Origin: Prorocentrum cordatum
Lineage: Eukaryota > Sar > Dinophyceae > Prorocentrales > Prorocentraceae
Length of the DNA: 64,000 nucleotides
Direction: 5' to 3'
NCBI GenBank assembly: GCA_963575745.1
Contig: CAUYUJ010000714.1
Span: 433,619 to 497,618 of the forward strand
Shown: positions 1 through 11,004 of the stretch, one piece after another
How the letters are laid out: each line of letters opens with the position of its first letter
Numbering within the stretch: the stretch's first letter is position 1
Program-made: the position numbers and the translations under genes
The notes under the pieces: generated by a model
What the model was told of the DNA's origin: nothing
Database searches by the model: none
What the model saw: only the letters and a program-made list of their open reading frames with translations

Positions 1-239
1 CCGTCGCTGGGGTCCGCGAAAGCCCAGTCTCGCAGCTGGTCCCCCGTAGTCTCCCGCGCCAGGGACCTCGCTGCTCCGCCGAGCCGCGGAGCCACGGCCG
101 AGCCCCGCTGCCCTGGCAGGGCCTCGCGCGCAACCGCCGCCGACCACATCGTCACACCTTGGAGCCTGGACCTGAATGGGTGCGACCGTGCCTGGTCTGG
201 ACTCCATGCCGGTCGTACTTTCAGGGAGCCCATCACCTG

Positions 240-500
240 CTACTGCAGAGCCTGCAGCTTGTTGACCGCTGAACAGCTGACGTGACTGACCTCGACGGTG
301 TCGTCGTTCGTGGAGCTGTCCACGCTGAAGCGGAAGATCTCCTTCGTGCCGAAGCTGTCCGGCAAGGCACCCTCGTTCGTAGTCTCGGGCGTGTTGCGCT
401 CAGTCTCGGTGAACACAACCCTCGTCCCGTAGACCGCCCCGGCGATCTCCTGCGCAGTGGCGGCGCCAGAGACCCAATCCAGTCGTGGACCGAAGCTCCG
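240..500 (-). CDS. 3' terminal exon of an unidentified gene
   Basis: An open frame of about 86 codons on the minus strand ends in TAG at 242-240. It starts after a plausible 3' splice site (TTGGTAG, AG at 502-501) and reads with ordinary composition, for example VYGTRVVFTETERN, then FGTKEIFRFSVDSS, ending NKLQALQ. The competing frames over this stretch are Arg/Ser-rich shadows. It has the same strand as the other genes here. With a GA donor after Lys at 616, the upstream segment (616 to about 800) joins it in phase 0 across a 115-bp intron. I do not recognise the family: no catalytic motif, signal or membrane segment is visible. Downstream (1-239) is probably 3' UTR or intergenic. Confidence 0.5.
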   Translation of the reverse strand, partial: RSFGPRLDWVSGAATAQEIAGAVYGTRVVFTETERNTPETTNEGALPDSFGTKEIFRFSVDSSTNDDTVEVSHVSCSAVNKLQALQ

Positions 501-615
501 CTACCAAGTCGAGAAGAACCTTTCCTCCACGCCGCGGCTCAGGCAGAACCGCAATCCATGTCCGCCGCGCCCTCGGACGCAGGGCAGCCCGCGCGGCCAG
601 CCTCTGTCAGTAGTC

Positions 616-800
616 CTTGAGCCAGAGCGCTGGCGAGACGGCGCCGACGTCCAGCTCGCTGCCCTGCTCTCTCCCCGCGTCCAGCCCCCAGATCTCGACT
701 TCCTCGTCCTCCTCCTCGTCCTCCTCCTCGTCCTCCTCCTCCTCCTCTTCCTCCTCTTCCTCTTCCTCCTCCTCCTCTTCCTCCCCCTCCCGCGGAAACC
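616..800 (-). CDS. Probable penultimate exon with Glu-rich run, same unidentified gene
   Basis: Minus-strand frame with a long Glu/Asp run encoded by the CCT (plus) / GGA (minus) microsatellite at about 700-795. It continues as EVEIWGLDAGREQG then SELDVGAVSPALWLK. A GA donor (AAG|GACTAC, intron from 615) would join it in phase to the exon at 240-500. The 5' boundary is not resolved. The acidic run could be coding or could be intronic repeat; only the part below about 700 has coding-like composition. Confidence 0.3.
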
Positions 801-1149
801 CTGCAGGAGGCCTGGCGCGGCACTGAGGGTCAAGTCCCAAACGCCCGATGCCTCGATGTTTCAATGCGCGGTTCCTTTGGATGGTGAGTGTGGGGGTCGG
901 GCGCATGTGCCACGCATGTGCGATGCATCCTCGATTGCTGTGTTCGGCGCGGGAAGCACTTGAAACTCCCCGTGTGCGCCCACGCGCGGGACTTGAGGGT
1001 AAACGAAACAAGGAGTCGGGGGCTGGGGAAAAGGCGACGAGGGCAACGTGCGCTGAGGGCGCAAGACGAAAAGGTTGGAATGTAACGGGCTGGGCGAATG
1101 TCAAAGTCTTCCCATCGAGTCTGACATGCGGAACACTGCGCCTCAATTT

Positions 1150-1420
1150 GGGGGATCTTGAGGGCCAGAGCAACATGTGAATTCACATTGTGGGGAACAG
1201 CAAATAGTGAATTCACATTTTGGGCGAAAAAAAAGGAAATGTGAACTCACATGTAGGAAAAAAAAGGGTATGTGAATTTACATATTGGAATTTTCTATAG
1301 GCATCATGATGAAGAGGCCAGAATGCGAATTCACATGTTGGAAAAAGGAAAAATTGAATTCACATTTTGGGAAGAGAGAAAATATGAATTCACATGTTGG
1401 GGAGAATCGCGGGACCCATT
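1150..1420. repeat. Palindromic minisatellite (core ATGTGAATTCACAT)
   Basis: Seven copies of a 14-bp palindrome or one- to two-base variants of it, at about 1176, 1206, 1240, 1270, 1324, 1353 and 1383, with A/G-rich spacers of roughly 15-40 bp. No gene is seen here; the local sequence is much more AT-rich than the surroundings. Confidence 0.75.
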
Positions 1421-1861
1421 TCAAATATGTCTTAGGGGTCGACAAGTTATCGTTTGGGAGCATACGCGATCATCAATCGCACAACCAAGGCACACTTGCA
1501 CTCCAGTTCGCCGCCCCGCGTGCGATATGCAAGAACGCCCGCACGCATGAACGATAATGGATGGACGGCGCGTTTGCCCGCGCGGGCAACGCGCGGGCAC
1601 GAACGACTGGCCTTTCATGACCACCAACATTGTATGCCAATGATACTCGATCACATACATGAGCGATATATTGAGCATGCATGGGCCATTCAGCCCCCAT
1701 TGCTGCAGACCCTTTCTTTCACCCTCCAATCCCTGGAACGCCGGACCCCTTTGCCTCGGGGCCGGTTTTCATCCCGAGCTGTTGTTTGACCGTCCAAGGG
1801 CTGGGCGAGGCCCCCCAGAGGACGAAACCTGCGAAGCATCTCCGTCTTGATCTTTCGAGTG

Positions 1862-2042
1862 TCTGGGTAGTCGAAGCCAATCTGGCGCCAATCTGGCAGG
1901 CCCAATCTGGCAAACGGGGGCAGTCTGGCGAGGGAGCCAACGCGAATCCAGTCTGGCGAATAACCCAAATCATCCAGTTTGGCAAGCCAGATTGGCCCGT
2001 GGGGCCCAATCCAATCTGACAGCCTGGCCTTCGACTACCCAG
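1862..2042. mobile_element. Introner-like element, family N
   Basis: 181-bp insertion with terminal inverted repeats (TCTGGGTAGTCGAAG at the left, the reverse complement at the right) and flanking AGTG direct repeats (1858-1861, 2043-2046). The interior carries several copies of CAATCTGGC-like units. It lies just 3' of the ADP-ribosylglycohydrolase stop codon, so probably in its 3' UTR. Confidence 0.65.
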
Positions 2043-2098
2043 AGTGTGTTGGAGGTCTGGGCCCGCAGCCGCCGCCTCCGCAGCCCGCGCGGTCGGCC

Positions 2099-2179
2099 CT
2101 AGAGGCACGCCGCGGCCTGGAAGCTCAAGGCCTGGGCCTCCTCGCGCAGCTCCGCGAGCTGGGAGCAGAGCTGCAGGAC
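2099..2179 (-). CDS. ADP-ribosylglycohydrolase-like gene, exon 3
   Basis: Begins after a good polypyrimidine/AG acceptor (TTTTCTTCCTCCAG, AG at 2181-2180). Reads VLQLCSQLAELREEAQAL then a short tail and TAG at 2101-2099. The helical ending after P-E-W fits the family C-terminus. The opposite strand also reads as a coiled-coil-like ORF here, which I take to be its shadow. Confidence 0.68.
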   Translation of the reverse strand, partial: VLQLCSQLAELREEAQALSFQAAACL

Positions 2180-4166
2180 CTGGAGGAAGAAAACACGTCA
2201 GCGCCCCACAAACGGGGACTCCACTAACGGGTACTTTGGCCAGTGACCCAGCGAACCCAACCCTTCCCGATGCGGGCAACGCTGCATTGCCAGAAAAAGG
2301 CCCTGAAGTGGCAACTTTCGGCAACAATTCAAAGTACCCGTTAGTAAATACCCGTTACGGTGCCGTTGAACACAACACAAACCTGCCCCGCCGGAGCTCC
2401 GCGCGGGCTTTTTTTTGGATCGGCGACGGGGGCCCCCCTGGCGGCGCCTCCGGCGAAGCCCCAGGCGCGCCCCGCGCGCCAGGGAGCAGGGCCTGACGCC
2501 AATCCAAGAAATCCGCGCGGACCCCCGACGTCTCATGCTCATGCAGTTTCTTTTCCTTCTTCTTCTTCTTCTTCTTCTTCTTCGGGGACCCTCTCCGCGT
2601 CGACTAGCGAGATGGACCACTCCGGCGGGACCGCCTCGTCCGTGCTCAGAGCCCCGAGGCAGGCGCCGGCGAGGCTCGCGCGGCTGGCGGTGCAGCCGCC
2701 TGCGAGAATGCTGGTCTCCACGGCCTCCCTGTAAGCAGACTCGGCCCGCGCGCAGTGCAGCGGCAGGACCACCGGCTACGCGCAGGAGTGGCCCTGGGCA
2801 GGAGTGGCCTTCGGAACCCGGGCACGCCGACACGCCCAAGGAGGATCTGCGCACGGGCCTCGTCCTCGACGACCTCCCACTCGCCATGGCTGACGTCCAC
2901 TCCCCGTGCACTTGTCGGTTTCGTGCGTGCGCTTTCTCGCAAAATGACCCAACATGCTCCTTGCTGTTTCCCGCGGGGAAAACATGCACACGTCCGAGCG
3001 ATGCCAGGCCCAGAAACAGGTGTGGTGCGGAAATTCCCCACGCCCTCCGCGGAGGGATTTGTGGCGCTCTGCTAGACGGGGAGCACTTGCACATGCACCA
3101 GCTTTCGCAATTCAGCGCGGACTTCCTGGGTCGCGCTGGGGCCAAGGGGGACCAAACCCAGGCTCGGAAACCGGTGCTATCGTGTCGCGCTCGGCGATGA
3201 GGGGACTATCCAGTGGGCCCGCGCGGAAGGTCACTCCAACGAAAGGTGTCTCTTGCGTGTAACCGAGATCAGCGCGTGGGGCATGGCTCAGCTCAGCCCG
3301 GCGAAAGGGAAGCTGGAGCCCTCTGGCCTCAGCGCCCTGCCCACATCGCTCGGCGCCTGCCCCGCGAAGCCGACGAGCCGGTGAAGGCCGGCGGCCACCT
3401 CGTCGTCGGCGGGGGTCTTGAAGCTCCGGCCGGGGTCCCGGAGGTCCGCCGTGGCCCGCGCGACGGCGTCGGCTACGGACGCGGCCTGCCCGAGGATGAG
3501 CTGCTCGAGCACCCGGGCGAAGGCGCACGCGGAGCCGGCGGCCAGGTCGGTGTTCTGCGTCACGCGGACGGCGCGGTCCACGAGCGGCAGCAGATGCTCC
3601 GTGCCGGCGTACAGGGCCGCCAGCGGGGCGACCTTGCAGCAGCCGTCCACCTGCTCGTCGTCGGAGCCGCACTCGGGGTAGCGCCTGCCCTCGGTCACGT
3701 ACCTGCGGAGGAAGCCCTTGATGGAGCCGTGCCGCCAGGGCCCAGGGAGTGGCATGCTCCAGGCCCGCTGCCCCTCGATGACCTTGCCCTCCGCGTCCGT
3801 GGGGTTCTTCTTCAGGTTGGGCCAGTCGCTCGGGTCCACGGCCTCCACTTCGTAGGCGCTGCCCCTCCCGAACTTCTCGGCCAGCCGCCGGGCGTAGTCC
3901 TCCGTGTCCAGGCGGCCGCCCTTCTCCACGAGCGACTCGAGCAGCGCCAACGTCTGGTCCCCGTAGCAGCTCAGGGCGCCCGGCGGCGTGGTGTAGAACG
4001 AGTTGCCGGGCGGGTCGCAGAAGGCGGGGCCCCGCCTGGCCGCCCTCACGTGGGCGGCCAGCTTGGCGGGGTCGTAGACCCAGTGGCACGGCGTCGCAGC
4101 CGCGTCGCCGACGAGGCAGCCGAGGACGGCCCCGCGGGCGCGCGCGGTCGCGCCCGCGGCGGCCAT
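2099..4166 (-). CDS. ADP-ribosylglycohydrolase / J1-crystallin-like protein (three exons)
   Basis: Exons 4166-3303, 2775-2590 and 2179-2099 join in phase to about 376 codons, a normal length for this superfamily. Family enzymes cleave ADP-ribose from acceptors using two Mg ions; J1-crystallins are relatives. Seen: ARGAVLGCLVGDA at residues 8-20, the SCYGDQTLALLESL block near 65-80 that is close to J1-crystallin/SelJ proteins, TQNTDLAAG near 220, SYREAVETSILAGG-like text near 305-320, SRASLAGACLGAL near 320-332, and VPPEW before a helical C-terminus. The usual late GGDTDT metal motif reads GGCTAS, so hydrolase activity is uncertain. Intron 1 uses a GC donor (TTC|GCCGGG), intron 2 a GT donor (AGG|GTCCCC); both end in AG. 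The ATG at 4166 is chosen because family homology starts about ten residues later; the frame stays open further upstream, so a longer start is possible. No promoter seen. Confidence 0.82.
2180..2589 (-). other. Intron 2 of ADP-ribosylglycohydrolase-like gene, made of palindromic elements
   Basis: 410-bp GT-AG intron. It holds an inverted pair (CTAACGGGTACTTTG at about 2222 and its reverse complement at about 2331) and, at about 2392-2530, a palindrome related to the hairpin element at 52574-52754 (family K). Confidence 0.6.
2590..2775 (-). CDS. ADP-ribosylglycohydrolase-like gene, exon 2
   Basis: 62 codons from an AG acceptor at 2777-2776 to a GT donor at 2589-2588. It carries the C-terminal family block (AVETSILAGG, GACLGAL, VPPEW). 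Read-through past the donor runs into a Glu-rich TTC/GAA microsatellite and a stop at 2541. Confidence 0.8.
2882..3005. mobile_element. Introner-like element, family L, inside intron 1
   Basis: About 125 bp with inverted termini based on GCCATCGCTCGGACGT and ACGTCCGAGCGATGCC. It lies within the GC-AG intron 2776-3302 of the ADP-ribosylglycohydrolase-like gene. Sister copies are near 26690-26806, 35396-35520 and 42965-43075. Confidence 0.6.
3303..4166 (-). CDS. ADP-ribosylglycohydrolase-like gene, exon 1
   Basis: 288 codons holding the N-terminal GDA motif and the central YGDQT block. The exon ends SSFPF with a GC donor at 3302-3301; without splicing the frame stops four codons later (3290-3288). 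Confidence 0.82.
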
Positions 4167-4890
4167 CTGGGGAGCCCGCACCCGGGGCGCTCCCAACGAG
4201 AGGGAGCGGGGCCTCACCAAAATCGATGCCACTCTCTTCGGAGAGAAGACGTTGCACGTGCCGAGGCCCCTGCGAGCGACAAAAGAACGACACAAGTAAA
4301 GACGCATTTGGCGCCCTTCTGGGGTCAAGAACCCCCTCCGCCATGTCTTCGCCACCTCCGCAAATCCCTCGGTTTCCTCCTCATCTTCATTCTTACACGC
4401 CCTCCTCCGTGCCCATGCGTCTCTGCTGCTGACAAAGGTCGCGGAGGAGATCGGCATCTCGAGCGGGCGCAGTGAATATTCAACAAGGACACATCGGCGC
4501 GGATCCTGCGCTGTTGGAGGCGCCATCCCCACCTGGGCCCAGCGAAAGATGAGCGCAATCGCGCACGACACCCCAAACACGAAATTTTGACAAAGCTTGG
4601 TCGCGGGAAACTGTTGAAGGCATCAAAGAAGTCTCGGGAATTGCGGTTTGGGCAGGAACGGTGTGCATCGGAGGGATCGTCTGGAACGAAGGATGGCGGG
4701 TCAGAATGCAAAGAGAAGGGCGGAGATGCCAAACGGGCTCGGTTTCAAAGTCGGAGACATAATTTTTGGAGTCAGACCAAGAATTCTAGGTATTTGGTTG
4801 GTGAACCAACGAACTTTGAGAACGTGCACACGGAAGACGAGAGGCTGTAGAACGGAATCAGCATGATAGGAGCGGGGGGTAAAGCCACAA
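4167..4890. other. Upstream region of the ADP-ribosylglycohydrolase-like gene
   Basis: No convincing gene. The minus-strand frame of exon 1 stays open to 4580, but its text upstream of the chosen ATG does not resemble the family. No TATA-like or dinoflagellate TTTT-box promoter could be assigned. Confidence 0.4.
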
Positions 4891-5440
4891 GTGATAACCA
4901 GCTCCAACGCTAGCCCCATTATGTTTATCGTCATCGCTCGGAGGATGGGACAGATTAGCAACGCAGGTACCGTTTTCGATTCCACGAAACGTCCAAGTGT
5001 ACAGGAGAGAATGAAAAAGTCGTGGGCGCAGAAAACGCGGCAACTCGACGCTGGCAAGTGGTCGAAGTTTGCGGCCGACTGGGAGCCGAAGTACACGAAT
5101 AATTGCTCCATGTCCCTAGGACGACCCCGGCGTCGATGGACTGCGGATCTTCAACGTTTTCTTGCAACGAAAAGTTTTCTCGGGAGCGGCCAAGAGGGGG
5201 GTGTCCAAGAGGGGGGGGTGCAAATCATGACAGGCGGCATGTGCGCGGCCCAGCGGGGGGGCCAGGGACGTAATGAAATAAGAAGAGGCGCCATGAGATC
5301 TGGGGAGATATCATGGCCCCCGCCATGCTATCCACCCCCCGTAGTCATCACCCCCCTCTTTGCCGCCCCCGATTTTCGCGATTCTTGGAGTTCATTTTGC
5401 GGCTGCTGGCGAAACCTGGAGGACGAGGTCGTCGTCTCCA
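4891..5440 (+). pseudogene. Decayed LINE reverse transcriptase C-terminus, split by an IE
   Basis: Plus-strand frame with the C-terminal tail typical of dinoflagellate LINE reverse transcriptases: KWSKFAADWEPKYTNN, then LGRPRRRWTADLQRFL. The frame is interrupted at 5180 by a family D element. Removing that element and one TTTTC repeat restores a continuous frame (ATKSF then RDSWSSFCGCWRNLEDE). No catalytic core remains, so this is a relic. Confidence 0.6.
5180..5372. mobile_element. Introner-like element, family D, copy 1
   Basis: 193 bp with inverted ends (GAGCGGCCAAGAGGGGGGTG; CACCCCCCTCTTTGCCGC) and a TTTTC target duplication (5175-5179 and 5373-5377). Inserted inside a LINE relic rather than a host gene. 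Confidence 0.8.
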
Positions 5441-5568
5441 ATCGCATGCGAGGGCTGCGGCCTCAACGCTCCGCCCCCAGCGGGTCGGCCCCGGCCAATG
5501 CAGAAGAATCGCTCGCTCGCTCGTTCTAAAAGGAAGACTGTACGCACATCCGCTGCAGCCCTGTCCCT

Positions 5569-5616
5569 CCTCCTCCTCCTCCTCCTCCTCCTCCTCCTCC
5601 TCCTCCTCCTCCTCCC
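5569..5616. repeat. CCT microsatellite
   Basis: Near-perfect CCT repeat. The flanks 5380-5560 and 5620-7160 show no supported gene. 6590-6790 has loose GAGTGGGTCTGAGT-like simple sequence. Confidence 0.85.
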
Positions 5617-7165
5617 ACTCCTAGCCCTTTCGATCAGGGTCGGCGGCACCGGCCGTCAGGCCTCTCCAATGTACGCACATGCGCTGCAGCCCTGCCCCGC
5701 GAGATCGGGAGAGGACCAGGATTCGCTGCGTCCCCAATCCTTCGTACAGTTCGCCACCGTGCCCCCTGGCACGATGAGACGCGGTAGACTGTCGAGTGCT
5801 GTCTGACAGCCCCTCAAGAAGTAAGGACGAACGGTGCCACATGTTGCCACCCAGAACGCAGGGCTGGCGCGGTGAACGTAGTGGGACTTGCCGAAAACAA
5901 CTGGGTGACATGTAATACGGCACAATGCACGCCTCGCTTTCAGATTTGCCATACGTGTTCCGGAATACATCTTTCTGTAGTGCCACACTCGCCTTGCTTC
6001 TTCTGTTTTCGCATTTGCACTTGCACTCTGAATGCGAACTTGAAGCTACACAGCTACACACGTATGCTCGCCACACGTGTTTCCGCATTGTCCGACGTCC
6101 TTAAGGACATGGCATAACTTACCATGGGTCGCACGTTTCTATTACAAGTAGGACGCGGATTTCGGCAATAAGGAATGGTCCTCGGTGTCTTACTGTTCCG
6201 AAGCCGTTCTGCGAAGGGAAAGCGGATGCTGGGCGATTACAAGTCGTCTTAACTTTGCACTTTCTGTGACACGTCATTCTCTCTCTTTTTTTGCCGTCCA
6301 TGACGCTGACGAGCAATAAGGAGAAATATGCAACAACAACACACAACACCAACGCAGTAGCCGAACGTGAAACGTGACATGAGCTTAACACCATCGTTTT
6401 CGCTGGATCTGCAGCCCTGGAGAGCCTAAATTCGCCTGCCAAGGGCCCCACGAGTCCACTGCAGTCTTCCAGAAAGCCCTTCTGGGTCCACTGGGAAACC
6501 CCCGAGAAACCACACACCTGTAGACAGTGCGGCTGGATCGCGCCTGACCTGCTGGGGCGACACTTCCAGCCCCCCCTGGCCCCTTCCCGAGTTTCAAATT
6601 GGTGTCGCGAATTGTGAGTTCAAGTCCAAACGTACCCACTGTTAACTACCTGCGCATGAGCAGCATGGTACGAGTGAGGACTGGTTGTGAGTTAGGATTG
6701 CTACGGACAAGGCTGGAAGTGAGTGGGTAATTTTGAATTGGGGTCTAAGTCTGTGTGGCTCTGGGTCTGAGTGCTTCTAATGGATCAGAGTATGAGTGAC
6801 GCTGGGCAATCCCCAGGCCTCCAGGGGCCTCCCCAGGGCATGTGAAAGGGTATTGTAGGCTGCTACGGCGAGTCATCGCCATGGAAACGCAACGCCCATT
6901 TGGCCGATAATCGGCGTAAGCTTCGCTCGACCGTGGTTGAATCTTAAGGGCTGTATTGCGGCTATCTTGGGGCTCTCCGAAAGGGCCTCTCGGGCATTCT
7001 TGGAAACAACCCTCTGGGGAAGTCTTGGGCCCCCTCGAGGCCGTTTGAGGGGCCTCTTGGGGCCGCCCTGAAGCAGGACACTCTGGGAACACCTTGGGGC
7101 CCATCGGAGGCATCTCGGGACCTCCTGGAGGGCATCTCGGGGCTTCTGGAAGCCTTGTGGAGGCA

Positions 7166-7225
7166 GGAGGAGGAGGAGGAGGAGGAGGAGGAGGAGGAGG
7201 AGGAGGAGGAGGAGGAGGAGGAGGA

Positions 7226-7256
<31 letters not shown>

Positions 7257-7276
7257 AGCGAGCGAGCGAGCGAGCG
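7166..7276. repeat. GGA microsatellite followed by GAAC and GAGC tetranucleotide runs
   Basis: About 58 bp of GGA, then GAAC repeated, then GAGC repeated. Non-coding; the ORFs in it are repeat artefacts. Confidence 0.85.
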
Positions 7277-7474
7277 CGCTGCCATCGGATCCGGGGATGC
7301 GGCCCTGAGCAGGGCGGCGCCGCGGGGCCTCGGCCCTCAGATCCAGTAGTAATTTTGCACGGCCTGGAACCATCGTTTCCGCTGTCCTCCGTGACGGCGC
7401 CGGTGATGTGGTTGAGAAGGTGCCCGCTGCAAAGCCCACTTTGCCGACGAGTGTTCCGAATCCTGTAAACGATA

Positions 7475-7880
7475 CTACCACTTGTGAGCCGAAGATCGGT
7501 GTGCAGAAATCCAATCGGAAATTTGAAGACGTTGTAGGCGCTGCTCTGCGTTGCGGGTCGCCCGTCTCGCCCAATCGATCCAAGACTCCAAGTCGACTTG
7601 AATACTGCAACTGTTTTGACTGCTCGAGGAACTGTTAGTTGCGGCGGCCTCGCTGGATGAGTTCTGGTTCTCGTCTGCATTCAGCCTCCTCCAGGGTGTG
7701 CGGACGATCGTTCGGAGCATCCATCGCTGGGATTGCCGCACCTTGTCCTCCAGAGGCTTGGTCAAGACCCATCCTTCAAAGCCGTACAACATGGTCGAAT
7801 ATACTGTGCTTTCGAAAAGTCGAAGACGAGAATTGATGGAGTACTGGTTGCTTGTAAGCTCAGGCCGATGAGTGTTGAAC
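7475..7880 (-). pseudogene. Decayed LINE reverse transcriptase C-terminal fragment
   Basis: Minus-strand frame with the post-catalytic part of a LINE reverse transcriptase: RLRLFESTVYSTMLYGFEGW, then QRWMLRTIVRTPWRR, then WIDWARRATRNAEQRL. This wording is characteristic of dinoflagellate LINE ORF2 tails. The catalytic motifs are missing and the frame runs into a GGA microsatellite upstream. It belongs to the same broad family as the relic at 4891-5440, in opposite orientation. Confidence 0.65.
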
Positions 7881-7899
7881 TTCTTCCAAGCCATGGATG

Positions 7900-8222
7900 A
7901 GGAGCAGGAGGAGAAGGAGGAGCAGGACGAGGAGGAGGAGGACAAGGAGGAAAGAACGAGGAGGAGGAGGAGGACGAGGACGACGACGAGGAGGACGAGG
8001 AGGAGGAGGACGAGGGGAGGAGGAAGAGGAGGAGGAAAAGGAGGAGAAGGAGGAGGAGAGGAGGAGGACGAGGAGGAGGAGGAGGAGGAGGAGGAGGAGG
8101 AGGAGGAGGAGGAGGAGAAGGAGGGGGCTAGAAGGATGAGGAAAAGGAGGAGAAGGAGGAAGAGGAGGAGGAGGAGGATGAGGAGGAGAAGGAGGAGGAA
8201 GAGGAAGAGGAGGAGGAAGATC
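7900..8222. repeat. Long imperfect GGA microsatellite
   Basis: About 320 bp of GGA/GAA/GAC triplets. It abuts the LINE fragment at 7475-7880. Confidence 0.85.
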
Positions 8223-9545
8223 CCGCGCTTTTGTTTTCGCGCCTGGTGCCTTCACAAAACGGGCTCGTGGTTTCTCCACGAGGCCTACCAAACGCTCCAG
8301 GATACGACACCAGCCCACTAGGCCACCAGATGAACCAGCAACGCCTCGTGAAGCCTCCAACAAACACTCAGGAGGCTTCCAGAAGGCTTCCAGAGGCCCA
8401 GCGGTGCACCCATGTTTGCGTCGACGACGACCACGTGGTGGACGCGTGCGGGTGAGTTTCAATTTTCTCCAGGGTTCGATGCCGTGTTTCGTGCTGTGGA
8501 GATCGTGATCGTGAAGCTGGCCCAGAAAGTCCTGATGTGATAATAAGGGCCCCGACATGTTCCCGCCCAGAATCGCCAACCGTGTCGTATTACCATGGAT
8601 ATTCGTGTTCTGTTTTTATAGGTGATCCGGCGGCACCTTGGAACAGGGCTCGGCGGCTGCCATATTCGGGAACGCTCTGTTGAAACGCGTGGCCAACATC
8701 GTTGAAGCAACTAACCAACTAACCAACAGTATAGGTGGATCTTCGATAGTCAAGGACTACCTATAGAAAACAAAATGGCTACTTCTGCAAGCTCTAAAAA
8801 GGAAGACCCTGAATCCTTAATAAAAAAATGTGTAGACTACAGCAGTAATGTACTAGAGGAAATGTCCCAGACATCCGATGCATTGATTTGTTCAATCGTC
8901 CCGAACCGTTTTTTGAAGATTCCGGGGCCCAGCGGGGGCACCACAGAGGCCGAACATAAAAAACTCCGACGCTCGGATCCCACACGAGATTCTGTGTAGT
9001 CTGCCCCTCGTTTTTTCCTCTTCGTCTTGGCGGAGGCCCTTCTCCCGCACTGCGTTGCGCTTCCTCCTCCTCCTCCTCCTCGTCATCGTCGCCCTCCGTC
9101 TCCTTCCCCTTCTCGCCTTCCCTTCTCCATCTCCTCCCCCTACCCCTTGTCCTCCTCCTCCTTCTCATCCTCCTCCTCCCCCTCGCACTCCGCTTCGTTT
9201 TCCCTGTGCCATCATCATTCTGCATGTTTTCTCTCCGTGCATTTCCCCTGCTTCCTGGCTGGGGCAGATCGATTTTTCTCGGCGTTGCTGCCGCCAAGGC
9301 GCATGGGCGCGTTCTCCGATGGCCTGATCGCGAAGCTGCCGGGGCAACCCCGGTGGCCAGCCCGTTGGGACAACCCTTCGAGCCGCTGGGGCGCGGGAGC
9401 CAACCGTTGGGACAACCTCGCAGGTCTCGAGCTCATCGCGGCCGCGCTCAAGCGGGAGGAAACGCCAAACCAAACTCTGCCGCGAGCTGCTCCGCCTCGG
9501 CCCTGGCGCTCACCGCTCTCTTGTCCATCAGCCCTGGAGCTTCCG
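8223..9545. other. No supported gene
   Basis: Unique sequence with a CCT-rich pyrimidine stretch at about 9060-9195. The ORFs here have no recognisable content. Confidence 0.4.
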
Positions 9546-9549
9546 CCGG

Positions 9550-9960
9550 AAACTTCCTCGCACGTCACTCACAAACGAAGCTCCCGCTCGAGACATCCTC
9601 CATATTCAAGCCTGACAGTTACAGGTTTGAGGAGGACCCGCGCGGATTAATAACGTGATCTTCGGGCCCATCGGGAGGGGGATCCAGCAAGAGACTTCCT
9701 CGCAATTCATTCACAAACGAGGCCTGCGAGGAGCTTGTTAATGACGACGCTTATAGGTTTCAGAATGACCCGCTCGGATTCAGAACGTGATCTTGGGGCT
9801 TCGCAGGGAGGGGGCTCCCGCCTGACACTTCGTCGCAGTTCGCACACTGACAAGGCACCCACTCGAGACTTCCTCCGTATTCAAGCCAAGGGGAACCCGC
9901 AACGAAAAGAGTTACACGTTTCGGGGCGACCTACTCGGATTAATCCGCCGATCCGGCGTG
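9550..9960. repeat. Degenerate tandem repeat (GGCTCCCGC...GACTTCCTC type)
   Basis: About 110-150 bp units with a shared core: ACAAACGAAGCTCCCGCTCG, then a GAGACATCCTC-like step, then TACAGGTTT and GACCCGC-CGGATT. Related units recur at 11005-11285, 27740-28010, 28480-29000 and 56845-57005. Confidence 0.6.
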
Positions 9961-9965
9961 TGAGT

Positions 9966-10394
9966 TCAAAAGGGGGGGGGTGACCAGGGTGGCTCTGCCG
10001 GGTTAGGGGGCGGGGGGCGGGTGGGGGGGGGTCCAGCAGCGTGGTATCCGGTGGCGTTGGGGGGGGGTGGTCCGGTCCCCCGTCCTGGCTGTGGACAAGG
10101 GGAAATGGGGTCTGGTGGCTTGCGTGGCTCTGCCGGGGTAGAGGGGGGGGGGGTGGTCCAGTGGCGTGGGTTCCGGTGGCGTGGGGGGGGGGGGGTCCAG
10201 TCCCCCGTCCGCCTGTGGACAAGGGGGAATTGGGGAAGAGGGAGGGGGGGCGGGTGGCGTGGGTTCCGATGGAGTGGGAGAGGGGAAAGGGGGGTTCCGT
10301 GGCGTGTGAATTTGAAGGAGCCTCGGCTACAAGCTCGAGGCTGAGCTTCAGCCTCTGGGGGGGTTGCTGGGGTGGCTCTGCCGGGGAAGGGGGG

Positions 10395-10400
<6 letters not shown>
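9966..10400. repeat. G-rich minisatellite
   Basis: Tandem GGTTCCGGTGGCGTGGGGGG-like units of roughly 100-110 bp, strongly G-rich on the plus strand. Confidence 0.65.
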
Positions 10401-10925
<525 letters not shown>

Positions 10926-11004
10926 GTCTGTCGGCGAAGTGTCACCGCCCAGTCTGGGGGGCACCTCAAGCGACCCGGATCGGCGGCACTGGCCGAAGGC
11001 CGCT

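Noticed and set aside
1979-2227. Plus-strand coiled-coil-like ORF (LLAQLRELGAELQDLEEEN)
   Set aside because: The minus strand gives a spliced exon with a good acceptor that completes the ADP-ribosylglycohydrolase-like gene, so the plus ORF is its shadow.
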